This document shows positions 56,906 through 64,000 of a stretch of DNA of 64,000 bases, one piece after another. The stretch is from Halolamina salifodinae (GTDB lineage: Archaea; Halobacteriota; Halobacteria; Halobacteriales; Haloferacaceae). Location: assembly GCF_017874235.1 (NCBI RefSeq), contig NZ_JAGGLC010000003.1, forward strand, positions 186,001 to 250,000. Direction: 5' to 3'. The position numbers and the translations under genes are program-made. Numbering within the stretch: the stretch's first letter is position 1; every line of letters begins with the position of its first letter. The notes under the pieces are model-generated. The model had not been told where the DNA came from. It searched no databases and saw only the letters and a list, made by a program, of their open reading frames with translations.

Positions 56906-59023
56906 TTAGCCCTGGAAAACCACTTTCGCGCGGCACTCGTCGCAGTACTCGAAGATGCTGTGTTCGGTGTCGCCGGCGACGCCCTCGACGAGGCCGCCCA
57001 CCTCGTCGCGAACCGTCTCCATCGACCCGCGGCTGGTGAAGGGAGTGCCACAGCGGACACATTCGATCATCTCGCCCTCGAACACCGGCTCCCACTCCTC
57101 GCCGTCGCGGTTCTCGGGGAGCCGCGAGCGGTCGAGGCCGGCCTCCATCGTGATGGCGCCCTCCGGACAGCCGCTCTCACAGAGCCCGCAGTTTACACAG
57201 TCCGCGTGGTTGAACTGGAGCTCCCCGTCGTTGGTGCGCTGGATCGCGTCGGTCGGACAGAGCGTCGAACACGTCGGCGTGAGGTTACACGCGTCGGAGA
57301 CCTCCATCCGCCCGAACGTGTCCAGCCCGCGGATCACGTCGCGGTCGGGGTCGACCTCCCCGATGATGGTTCGGAGCGACTCCAGCGCCCAGTCGTGGGT
57401 GCTGAACGGCTCGCGAGCCGAGTCCGGCCGGCCCGTCCCGGTCGCTTCGTGCTCCCCGGTCGGGAGCGGCGAGGCGTCGAGGCCCGAGACGAACGTGCCG
57501 AGGTCGTCGGCGAAGCTTGCGGGGTCGTCGCCCTCGGGCGCGAAAAAGGCGGTCCGCGCGCCGAGTTCGAGGTTGTTCGTGGCGATGTTCAGGCGCTCGA
57601 CCAGTTCGGCCTTCGGGTCGGGGCCGGAGTGGAGACACGCGTCCCCACAGCCGACGATGGCGACGCCGTCGGCGCCGGCCGCGAGCGCGTGGAGCACGTG
57701 GGCCTCGCCCACGGTGTCGGTACAGTTCACGCGAACGGGGAGGATCGGGTCGTAGCCCGCGTCCTCGCCGCGGCCGGCCTGCCGGCCGTATCGCTCCAGC
57801 GCGTCGGCGGCCCGCTCCGAGCAGACGAACGCGACTACCGGGGACTCGATGCCGCTATCCTCGCCGAGGAACTGCGAGAGGCGGCCGCCCTCGTCGATGT
57901 CGACCAGCGATTCGACCTCGCGGGCCAGTCGCTTGTTCGTCGGTTCACGGAGTTCGACCGCGCCGGTCGGACAAGCCGAGGTACATGCTCCGCAGTCCAT
58001 GCAGGCGGTCTCGTCGAACGCCACCTCGTCCACGGCGGGCCGGGTGACGGCCTCGTGGGGACAGGCATCCGTACAGCGCGTACAGCCCTCGACGCCCGAG
58101 TCACCCGAGGCACAGATGTCCATGTCGATATCGAGGTGCTGGGGTTTGGTGATGCCGCCGAGTTGGCTCTCGACGGCCGCGGCGACGCCGCCGTCGAAGT
58201 GGGTAAAGTAGCCCAGCAGGCCGCCCCGGGCCTTCGACGGGCCGCCGGGGTAGATCACCTGATCGGCTTCGATAGTGCGCTCGACGCCCTCGGGTTCGAT
58301 GGCGTCGACCGGACAGCAGTCGAGATAGTCGCCGTCGGGGGCGTCGGGCGCGATGTCGACGGGGTAGCTGGTGACGCCCTCGTCGGGGCCCTGCTTGACA
58401 CACTCCATGCAGCCGATACACTCCTCGCTGACCCGGGCCTCGACGGCGAGTTCGAACTCGCCGAACGACCCCGAGACCGTCTGCACGCGTCCCCGCTCAA
58501 CGCTCACGTCGTCGAGATCGAGGGTCGGGTCGCCGAACTCCCGGCCGTTCGCCAGGAGCGTCACGTCGGCGCGGCCCGCCAGTGACTCCGCGGCGGCGGC
58601 GTCGCCGACGACGACGACGTGGTCGCCGGCCTCCTTCGACACCGAGCGCGCGGGCGACTCCTCGCGCAGGCCGGCGACGGTGGCGTCGATGGTGCGAGCG
58701 GTCTTCTCGGTGGCTGCGGCGGTGTCGTGGACCCACCCTGAGCCCTCCCGGTGGTCGACGAACGCCGTCGCGTCGGGGTGGAGGCCCTGGGATTCGGCCA
58801 TCTCGCGGATCCGTTGCTGGCAGCCGGCGTCGGGTGCGGTGGCCACCACGTGATCCAGATCGTACTCGTCGACGACGGCGGCAGCTTTCCCGAGACCGTC
58901 GCCACAGAGATGGCTCGCGCTCGCGACCACCTCCACGTCGTCGTCGGCGACCCCCTCCCTGACGCCGTCGGCGTCGATGGCGTCGGGGGCGCCGCAGTCG
59001 CAAACGAACGCGCCTACCTTCAT
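56906..59023 (-). CDS. HdrA/MvhD-like polyferredoxin protein without flavin domain
   Basis: A 705-residue cytoplasmic protein. Residues 1-125 match the HdrA N-terminal domain (GAFVCDCGAP, C40, VVATAPDAGCQQR, HREGSGWVHD). The next Rossmann region is only about 60 residues (VVVVGDAAAAESLAG) and lacks GxGxxG, so FAD is probably not bound. Ferredoxin motifs follow: CIGCMEC about 202, CTRCTDACP about 314, CMDCGACTSACP about 341. Residues 395-480 resemble MvhD (VVAFVCSERA, RVNCTDTV, VAIVGCGDACLHSG). A last pair of ferredoxin motifs (CSTLCP, CVNCGLCESGC) and a zinc-ribbon tail (CVRCGTP, YCDECRAK) end the chain. Likely an electron hub. Confidence 0.83.
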   Translation of the reverse strand: MKVGAFVCDCGAPDAIDADGVREGVADDDVEVVASASHLCGDGLGKAAAVVDEYDLDHVVATAPDAGCQQRIREMAESQGLHPDATAFVDHREGSGWVHDTAAATEKTARTIDATVAGLREESPARSVSKEAGDHVVVVGDAAAAESLAGRADVTLLANGREFGDPTLDLDDVSVERGRVQTVSGSFGEFELAVEARVSEECIGCMECVKQGPDEGVTSYPVDIAPDAPDGDYLDCCPVDAIEPEGVERTIEADQVIYPGGPSKARGGLLGYFTHFDGGVAAAVESQLGGITKPQHLDIDMDICASGDSGVEGCTRCTDACPHEAVTRPAVDEVAFDETACMDCGACTSACPTGAVELREPTNKRLAREVESLVDIDEGGRLSQFLGEDSGIESPVVAFVCSERAADALERYGRQAGRGEDAGYDPILPVRVNCTDTVGEAHVLHALAAGADGVAIVGCGDACLHSGPDPKAELVERLNIATNNLELGARTAFFAPEGDDPASFADDLGTFVSGLDASPLPTGEHEATGTGRPDSAREPFSTHDWALESLRTIIGEVDPDRDVIRGLDTFGRMEVSDACNLTPTCSTLCPTDAIQRTNDGELQFNHADCVNCGLCESGCPEGAITMEAGLDRSRLPENRDGEEWEPVFEGEMIECVRCGTPFTSRGSMETVRDEVGGLVEGVAGDTEHSIFEYCDECRAKVVFQG

Positions 59024-59186
59024 CGTCCAAGTGGTTGCCTACCACCGACAATAGGACTTGCGACACGCACAATCTCTCCGGGCGACGGCAGTCGATTTCT
59101 CGGACGTTCGGGGTATCGGTTTCGCTGTGTGAGTATCCTTCCTGTACGTTCATGAATATGGTTTCACTTTTCGGGGAATTCGGGCC

Positions 59187-59200
59187 TTAGGCAGCCCTAA
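59187..59200. promoter_or_regulatory. Dyad TTAGG-CAGC-CCTAA in the divergent promoter region
   Basis: The 271-base gap between the HdrA/MvhD-like gene and the fdh-like operon contains this exact inverted repeat of 5-bp arms. It resembles 14 of the 19 bases of the DtxR/IdeR iron box (TTAGGTTAGSCTAACCTAA). The overlapping CCTAAAACC could also be a TATA-like element that would start the plus-strand message near 59226, leaving a 69-base leader. Nothing else gene-like is in the gap. Confidence 0.45.
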
Positions 59201-59294
59201 AACCGCCGTACAGCCGTGCGATGGATTGAAGGTGAGCCCGTTCCTGTCTCCGCTAATTCGCGGCTGGCGTTTCCAGGCGCGACTGTACCAACCA

Positions 59295-62200
59295 ATGAGC
59301 TCAGAACCAGTCTCCCTTGACCTGGATCGCAGGTCGTTCCTCAAGGCCAGTGCGCTCGCGGGCGCGGTGGCACTCGGGGGCGGCGGCGCGGGCCAGGCGC
59401 TCGCAGCGGGCGACGGGGAGGTCGACGGAACCGACGAAGAGGGTGAACTCACGAAGACGGTATGTAACTTCTGTGCCGTCGGGTGTGGGTTCCGGGGCGA
59501 ACGCCAGGGCAACGCCTTCGTCGGGCAGGAGCCGTGGCACGAGAACCCGATCAACAACGGCTCGCTCTGTTCGAAGGGCGCGGCGATCTTCGGCAGCGAG
59601 CACTCCGAACGTCGTCTGAAGCATCCGCTGATCAAGGACGGCGATAGCTGGCGCAAGGCTGGCTGGCAGGAGGCGCTCGACAAAGTCGGGAGCGAGATCA
59701 ACGAGATCCGGGAGCAGCACGGCCCGGACTCGGTCATGTGGATGGGTTCGGCCCACTTCTCCAACGAGGAGTCCTACGCGTTCCGAAAGCTGAGCAGCCT
59801 GTTCGGAACCAACAACGTGGACCACCAGGCCCGGATCTGTCACTCCACCACCGTCGCCGGCCTCGCGAACACGTGGGGCTACGGGGCGATGACCAACACG
59901 ATCAACGACTACCGGAACTTCGACCTCAACATCATCATCGGCCAGAACCCGGCCGAGGCCCACCCGATCGCGATGCAGCACATCCTCGAGGGCCAGAAGC
60001 GCGGCGGCGAGATCGCGGTCGTCGACCCGCGGTTCACCAAGACCGCGGCCAAGAGCGACTACTACTACCGGATGCGGCCCGGTACCGACGTCGCCCTGAT
60101 GATGGGGATCATGAAGTATCTCCGGGACGAGCAGAACCTCGACCAGGAGATGCTCCAAGAGCGGGTCATGGGCTGGCCCGACGTCGAGGCCGAACTCGAT
60201 CAGTACGACCTCGAGACCGTCGAGGACATCACCTGGGTCAGCCAGGAGCAGATCCAGCAGCTCGGTGACCTGATCGCCGAGAACGCGCCCAACGTCCAGA
60301 TCGAGTGGGCGATGGGTGGGACCCAGCACAACAACGGGACCCAGAACATCCGGTCCTACGCGCTGACCTCGCTGGCCTCCGGGAGCGCCGCCCACTCGGG
60401 CGGTGGCCTGCAGGTCATGCGTGGCCACGCGAACGTGCAGGGGGCAACCGACCTCGCGGTCGCGAGCCACATTCTGCCGGGCTACTACTCGGTCGGGTCG
60501 CCGGGATCCTGGCGCTACTGGACCGACGTGTGGAGCAAAAGCCCGTACACGAGCGGGGAGATCGGGTTCGAGGAGCTGTACAACGAGTACGACCTGATGC
60601 CGGAGGACAAGTACGACCGGCAGTCGGGTGACGGGGAGGTCGACGAGTCCTTCCCGAACGACCGGTCGATGATGTTCCAGAAGGGGATGACCGTCGCGCG
60701 ATGGTTCGACGGCGGCCTCCCCCAGGAGGAGCGACTCAACCAGACGCCGCTCTACCAGCCCGACGAGCTGAAGGCGGTCGTCATCTGGGGCCACTCCATC
60801 AACTCCATCTCGGAGATGCAGAAGATGAAAGACGCGATGGACCGGATGGACCTCGTCGTCGTCGTCGACGTGTTCCCCTCGGTGGCCTCGGTGCTTTCCG
60901 ATCAGGACAACGTCGTGATCCTCTCGGCGGCGTCCCAGTACGAGCACCACCGCTCGCTGACGAACTCCCACCGCTCGGTCCAGTGGTCCGAGCCGGTGCG
61001 ACCGCCCTCGCACAACACGAAGCCCGACCTCGAGATCATGCAGGAGCTGGCTCGCCGCTTCGGCTTCGGCGACCACTTCGACTGGGGTTCGGGCTCCGGC
61101 CTCTACAACGGCAAGAGTACCTACGAGGAGGTGCTCCGCGAGGTCAACCTCGGCGTCCGAACGATCGGCTATCAGCAGGACCCGTCGCGACTCCAGGAGC
61201 AACAGGAGTACGACTGGGCGTTCTCCACGGACAACCTCCGCGCCGAGGAGGAAGGGCTCCCCGTCTCCGGGGAGTTCTGGCAGCTTCCGTGGCCCTGCTG
61301 GGGCGAGGGACACCCCGGCACGCCGATCATCTGGAACGACGACCTCGACCCGCGAAACGGCGGGCAGGACTTCCGCGCCCGGTGGGGGGTTCAGGCCCCG
61401 ACGCCGGACGACTGGGAGCAGATGGACGTCGGCGACAAGGAGTACCCGATGCAGGAGACGTACGACCAGCAGGGCGAGGAGGGCTTGAACCTCCTGCGTG
61501 ATCCGTACACGCCCGACTGGGAGTCCGACTTCGATCAGGAGGTCCAGGGCGTTCCGCAGTACCCCGGCTTCGCGACCACGCTGCCGGAGGACTACACGAA
61601 CCCGGACCAGCTTTCGCTGCCGTACGCGTACGCACTCGACCCGACGAAGTCCGTCTACGACACGGCCGTCGCGATGAACGAGCGCTACGGGACGGAGTTC
61701 GACGAGGAGTTCTACGAGCAGTACGACTTCGCACAGCCGGACGCGCCGACCGGACGTGGCCGTGCGCGTGCGGTCGTCTGGGGCTTCCTTGACACGGTTC
61801 CGGTTCACCGCGAACCCGTCGAGAGCCCGCGTCCCGATCTGGTGGAAGACTGGCCCGCGAACGGCCAGCAGACCAACTTCTACCGGCTCGACCAGAACAA
61901 CGAGGCAGTGCAGGAGCGGGCGACCGCCGCCGCGAACGATCCCGGCGACGAGAGCGCGTTCAGCACGGTCATGACCACCGGGCGGCAGGTCGAACACCAG
62001 GGTGGGGGCGCGGAGTCGCGCTCCAACGAGTACCTGGCTGACCTCCAGCCCCACATGTACGTGGAGATCCACCCGAACATGGCCGATGAGATGGGGATCG
62101 ACGGCGGCGACCTCGTCGTCGTCTCCACCACCGACCGCGGGTCGGTGCTGGTCAAGTCCCGCGTCACCCCCCGACCCGGCCACGGGCCGGAGGAAGAGGA

Positions 62201-62507
62201 GATCTTCCTTCCGTACCACTGGGGCGGCATCGCGAAAGGTGAGAGCCTACTCGAGAAGTACCCCGACGGCAACGAGCCGTTCGCCATCGGCGACTCGGTG
62301 AACTTCATCACCTCGCGCGGGTACGACGTGGAGACCCAGATGCAGGAGACCAAGGCGGCGCTGGCGAAGGTCCGACCGGCCACCCAGGAGCTCGTCGACG
62401 AGCTCAACATGGACATCGACCTCGACTCCTTCACGTTCCCACAGGACGAGGCCGGCTTCGGCCAGCAGAAGGACTTCGACACCCGCGACAACACGACGAC
62501 TCAGTAA
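59295..62507 (+). CDS. Tat-exported formate-dehydrogenase-like molybdopterin catalytic subunit (FdnG type)
   Basis: A 1070-residue molybdopterin oxidoreductase. Tat signal: DRRSFLKASALAGAVALGG, Arg pair at residues 12-13. The N-terminal [4Fe-4S] site is CNFCAVGC (57-64) plus C92. VDHQARICHSTTVAGLANT matches the FdnG active site, with Cys182 in the place of selenocysteine as Mo ligand; GAMTNTINDYRNFDLNIIIG and GQNPAEAHP follow as in formate dehydrogenase. The C-terminal domain has MYVEIHPNMADEMGIDGGD. It should face outside the membrane. ATG at 59295 is used because it gives a normal Tat n-region. Formate is likely but not proven as substrate. Confidence 0.88.
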   Translation: MSSEPVSLDLDRRSFLKASALAGAVALGGGGAGQALAAGDGEVDGTDEEGELTKTVCNFCAVGCGFRGERQGNAFVGQEPWHENPINNGSLCSKGAAIFGSEHSERRLKHPLIKDGDSWRKAGWQEALDKVGSEINEIREQHGPDSVMWMGSAHFSNEESYAFRKLSSLFGTNNVDHQARICHSTTVAGLANTWGYGAMTNTINDYRNFDLNIIIGQNPAEAHPIAMQHILEGQKRGGEIAVVDPRFTKTAAKSDYYYRMRPGTDVALMMGIMKYLRDEQNLDQEMLQERVMGWPDVEAELDQYDLETVEDITWVSQEQIQQLGDLIAENAPNVQIEWAMGGTQHNNGTQNIRSYALTSLASGSAAHSGGGLQVMRGHANVQGATDLAVASHILPGYYSVGSPGSWRYWTDVWSKSPYTSGEIGFEELYNEYDLMPEDKYDRQSGDGEVDESFPNDRSMMFQKGMTVARWFDGGLPQEERLNQTPLYQPDELKAVVIWGHSINSISEMQKMKDAMDRMDLVVVVDVFPSVASVLSDQDNVVILSAASQYEHHRSLTNSHRSVQWSEPVRPPSHNTKPDLEIMQELARRFGFGDHFDWGSGSGLYNGKSTYEEVLREVNLGVRTIGYQQDPSRLQEQQEYDWAFSTDNLRAEEEGLPVSGEFWQLPWPCWGEGHPGTPIIWNDDLDPRNGGQDFRARWGVQAPTPDDWEQMDVGDKEYPMQETYDQQGEEGLNLLRDPYTPDWESDFDQEVQGVPQYPGFATTLPEDYTNPDQLSLPYAYALDPTKSVYDTAVAMNERYGTEFDEEFYEQYDFAQPDAPTGRGRARAVVWGFLDTVPVHREPVESPRPDLVEDWPANGQQTNFYRLDQNNEAVQERATAAANDPGDESAFSTVMTTGRQVEHQGGGAESRSNEYLADLQPHMYVEIHPNMADEMGIDGGDLVVVSTTDRGSVLVKSRVTPRPGHGPEEEEIFLPYHWGGIAKGESLLEKYPDGNEPFAIGDSVNFITSRGYDVETQMQETKAALAKVRPATQELVDELNMDIDLDSFTFPQDEAGFGQQKDFDTRDNTTTQ

Positions 62508-62508
62508 A

Positions 62509-63213
62509 ATGTCCACTAACGAAGCAGACACCGAAATGATGAGCCAAGGGGTGATGAGCACCGGCGACGACACGCGCATCTTCCCCGACGTGGCTGCGTG
62601 TATCGACTGTGGCGGCTGCGTCGTCGCCTGTAACCGAACGTGGGACATGCCCCGCGACGAACAGCGCATCAGCATCTCCACGATGCTGGAAGGCGAGGAG
62701 GGCGCGACGGAGGCCGCCGACGTCGGCGGAACGCGCCGGATCAACGACCCCTCCGGGGCAGTGGCCAACGGGCAGCAGCCCGGCGAGACCAGCGTCCCGA
62801 TGCAGTGTTACCACTGCGACAACGCGCCGTGTGTGACGGTCTGTCCGGTCGACGCCCTCGTCAAGAAAGACGACGGGTTCGTCGACGTGCGCGACGACGT
62901 CTGTATCGGCTGCCAGTACTGCCTCTCGGCCTGTCCGTTCGGCGCCCCGCAGTTCCCGGGCTCCAACGACGGCGCCGCGGAGATCTTCGGTACCGGCGGC
63001 ACGATGGACAAGTGTACGATGTGTCAGGACCGACAGGACGTGGGCAAGGGCCCCGCCTGTGCCGAGGAGTGTGCGACCGACGCCATCCTCGTTGGCTCGA
63101 CCGAGCAGATCGCCGACGAACTCGAGAAGCGTGACTCTGGAACGTTCTTCAACGACGAGGCGATGAAAGTCGTCTTCGGCGAGGACGAGGCCAAGGAGGC
63201 GTTCGGCGTATGA
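62509..63213 (+). CDS. Four-cluster iron-sulfur subunit (FdnH/NrfC type)
   Basis: A 234-residue electron-transfer subunit with four ferredoxin motifs: CIDCGGCVVACN, CYHCDNAPCVTVCP, CIGCQYCLSACPFG and CTMCQDR with CAEECATDAI. It lacks a signal peptide and is probably exported together with the Tat-signalled catalytic subunit. An insertion of about 35 residues follows the first cluster. It begins one base after the catalytic subunit and overlaps the next gene by four bases. Confidence 0.92.
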   Translation: MSTNEADTEMMSQGVMSTGDDTRIFPDVAACIDCGGCVVACNRTWDMPRDEQRISISTMLEGEEGATEAADVGGTRRINDPSGAVANGQQPGETSVPMQCYHCDNAPCVTVCPVDALVKKDDGFVDVRDDVCIGCQYCLSACPFGAPQFPGSNDGAAEIFGTGGTMDKCTMCQDRQDVGKGPACAEECATDAILVGSTEQIADELEKRDSGTFFNDEAMKVVFGEDEAKEAFGV

Positions 63214-63602
63214 GCAACCCGACCGCAGAGAGCGGCGCCAGCAGCTACTCGGGGACCGTCGTCGCGGTCAACGCCGTGATCTCGGTGGTTGTCGCGCTCG
63301 GGCTGGTCTGGGTCGTCAACGGGTTCAACGTGTTCTACGAGCGCCTGGACCGCGTCTCGCCGACCGTCGAGGGCGGCGCGATCGGCAGCGCGTTCGTGAA
63401 GGGCAACGAGATGGAGCTTCTGGTGTTCATGGTCGAAGCGATCCACGTGATCGACGTGATCGCCGGCCTGGGGATCCTGTTGATCATGTTCATCCACTGG
63501 GGGGCGTTCCGTCGCATTGCCGGTCGGATGCGCCAGCCCGGCGACTCGCGAGCCGTGACCGACGGCGGCGAGGCCGCCGACGAGGGGGGTGAGACGCAAT
63601 GA
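63210..63602 (+). CDS. Small membrane subunit of the fdh-like complex
   Basis: A 130-residue protein with two hydrophobic helices, VVAVNAVISVVVALGLVWVV and VIDVIAGLGILLIMFIHWGA, preceded by EAIHV. The His residues at the ends of the second helix could be haem ligands. It lies between the iron-sulfur subunit and the cytochrome b subunit with ATGA overlaps on both sides, so it is very probably part of the membrane anchor. I do not recognise a named family. Confidence 0.75.
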   Translation: MSNPTAESGASSYSGTVVAVNAVISVVVALGLVWVVNGFNVFYERLDRVSPTVEGGAIGSAFVKGNEMELLVFMVEAIHVIDVIAGLGILLIMFIHWGAFRRIAGRMRQPGDSRAVTDGGEAADEGGETQ

Positions 63603-64000
63603 CGAACCTCGACCACGGGAAGTTCACGCGCATGACGACAGTGTTCCACTCGCTGCTCGCCATGGACGTGTTCTTCCTGTTTTTCACGGGCTACGCCATC
63701 ATGTTCAACGACGAACTCTGGTGGATGCTCACCCTGATGGGCGGCTCGGGCTCCGTCGCGGCGCTCCACCGCGTGTTCGGCGTGGGGTTGCTCGCGCTGG
63801 TCACGTTCTGGGTGCTGATGATGGTAACCACCGACACCGGGCGTTCGAACTTCCGTGAGCTCATGCCGACGCCCGAAGACGCGAAGGCGTTCGTCCAGGA
63901 CATCCAGTTCGTGCTGGGCAACGCCGAGGAGCGCCACCCCAACGCCCGCCAGTTCGCCGGCGGCACCGCCGACGAGATCCCGCTGCTGAGCTACGTCGGC
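63599..64000 (+). CDS. Cytochrome b-type membrane subunit (FdnI-like), 3' end outside window
   Basis: The first 134 residues of a membrane protein: a helix TVFHSLLAMDVFFLFFTGYA with a His near its start, then ALHRVFGVGLLALVTFWVLM with a second His. This is the layout of formate dehydrogenase gamma subunits, which bind two haems b and pass electrons to menaquinone. ATGA overlap with the preceding gene shows it belongs to the operon. The rest runs past base 64000. Confidence 0.83.
   Translation, partial: MTNLDHGKFTRMTTVFHSLLAMDVFFLFFTGYAIMFNDELWWMLTLMGGSGSVAALHRVFGVGLLALVTFWVLMMVTTDTGRSNFRELMPTPEDAKAFVQDIQFVLGNAEERHPNARQFAGGTADEIPLLSYVG

Noticed and set aside
59226-59294. Upstream extension of the FdnG-type gene from TTG or GTG codons
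   Set aside because: It would add 23 residues before the Tat motif and give an abnormally long n-region with hydrophobic residues. The ATG at 59295 gives a normal Tat signal, although the promoter position would permit the longer form.
59301-62219. 972-codon open frame on the minus strand
   Set aside because: It lies fully antisense to the FdnG-type gene, which has clear motifs. Long antisense frames are usual in GC-rich genomes with biased third positions.
1-64000. tRNA, rRNA, CRISPR arrays, insertion sequences, integrases
   Set aside because: I looked through all gaps on both strands and found no cloverleaf with TTCRA arm, no regular spacer repeat and no transposase or integrase motif.

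Overview
The window is a stretch of haloarchaeal chromosome. Base composition is very GC-rich, the encoded proteins are strongly acidic (Asp/Glu-rich, Lys-poor), and most genes have a TATA-like hexamer centred 26-28 bp upstream of the start codon with no Shine-Dalgarno, which is the leaderless promoter layout of Halobacteria. Family content agrees: NuoCD fusion with split NuoJ, UPF0058, DICT sensor, archaeal GTP cyclohydrolase III, Agl23-type membrane protein and PGF-CTERM-like tail. I see no tRNA, rRNA, CRISPR array, transposase or integrase.

Layout. 1-6.7 kb: a minus-strand respiratory complex I operon (nuoA-B-CD-H-I-J1-J2-K-L, the last cut by the window edge) without nuoE/F/G. 6.8-8.7 kb: purK-purE. 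8.7-17.6 kb: Agl23-like protein, universal stress protein, a TIM-barrel-like hypothetical, a 68-bp tandem hairpin repeat beside a 35-residue membrane peptide gene, a DICT sensor, menaquinone-pathway menF, a sulfite-oxidase-like Mo enzyme, and small RHH/UPF0058/DUF4112 genes. 17.6-31 kb: M24 peptidase, a Tat-exported protein paired with a calcium-repeat metzincin-like protease, MFS transporter, rhomboid protease, surE, HAD phosphatase, GTP cyclohydrolase III, a HisG-like paralogue and a BtpA protein. 31-36 kb: a quinone-detoxification-like operon (two VOC proteins plus esterase), a PfkB kinase and ilvA. 36.8-39.6 kb: a PQQ-type beta-propeller enzyme with a Tat-signal partner, followed by an AT-rich gap.

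40.5-45 kb holds pirin, Mn/Fe superoxide dismutase, a TetR regulator, a Rieske protein and an SDR. 44.6-52.2 kb is a MoxR / DUF58 / transglutaminase membrane cluster whose gene junctions carry repeated overlapping mini-ORFs. 52.4-56.2 kb is an operon-like run starting with an aldehyde:ferredoxin-oxidoreductase homologue that has lost its iron-sulfur cysteines. 56.3-64 kb is a divergent formate-dehydrogenase-like system: a TorD chaperone and an HdrA/MvhD-like polyferredoxin on the minus strand, and a Tat-exported FdnG-type catalytic subunit, FdnH-type iron-sulfur subunit, small membrane subunit and cytochrome b (cut by the window edge) on the plus strand.

Taken together, the window is rich in membrane respiration: complex I, menaquinone synthesis and several redox enzymes that could feed the quinone pool (formate-dehydrogenase-like, PQQ-type). 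The most unusual items are the HdrA/MvhD-like protein without a flavin domain beside the formate-dehydrogenase-like operon, the cysteine-less AOR homologue, the PQQ-type enzyme with a sorting-like tail but no export signal, and the repeated coupling mini-ORFs. All functional statements rest on motif recognition by eye; no database search was run.
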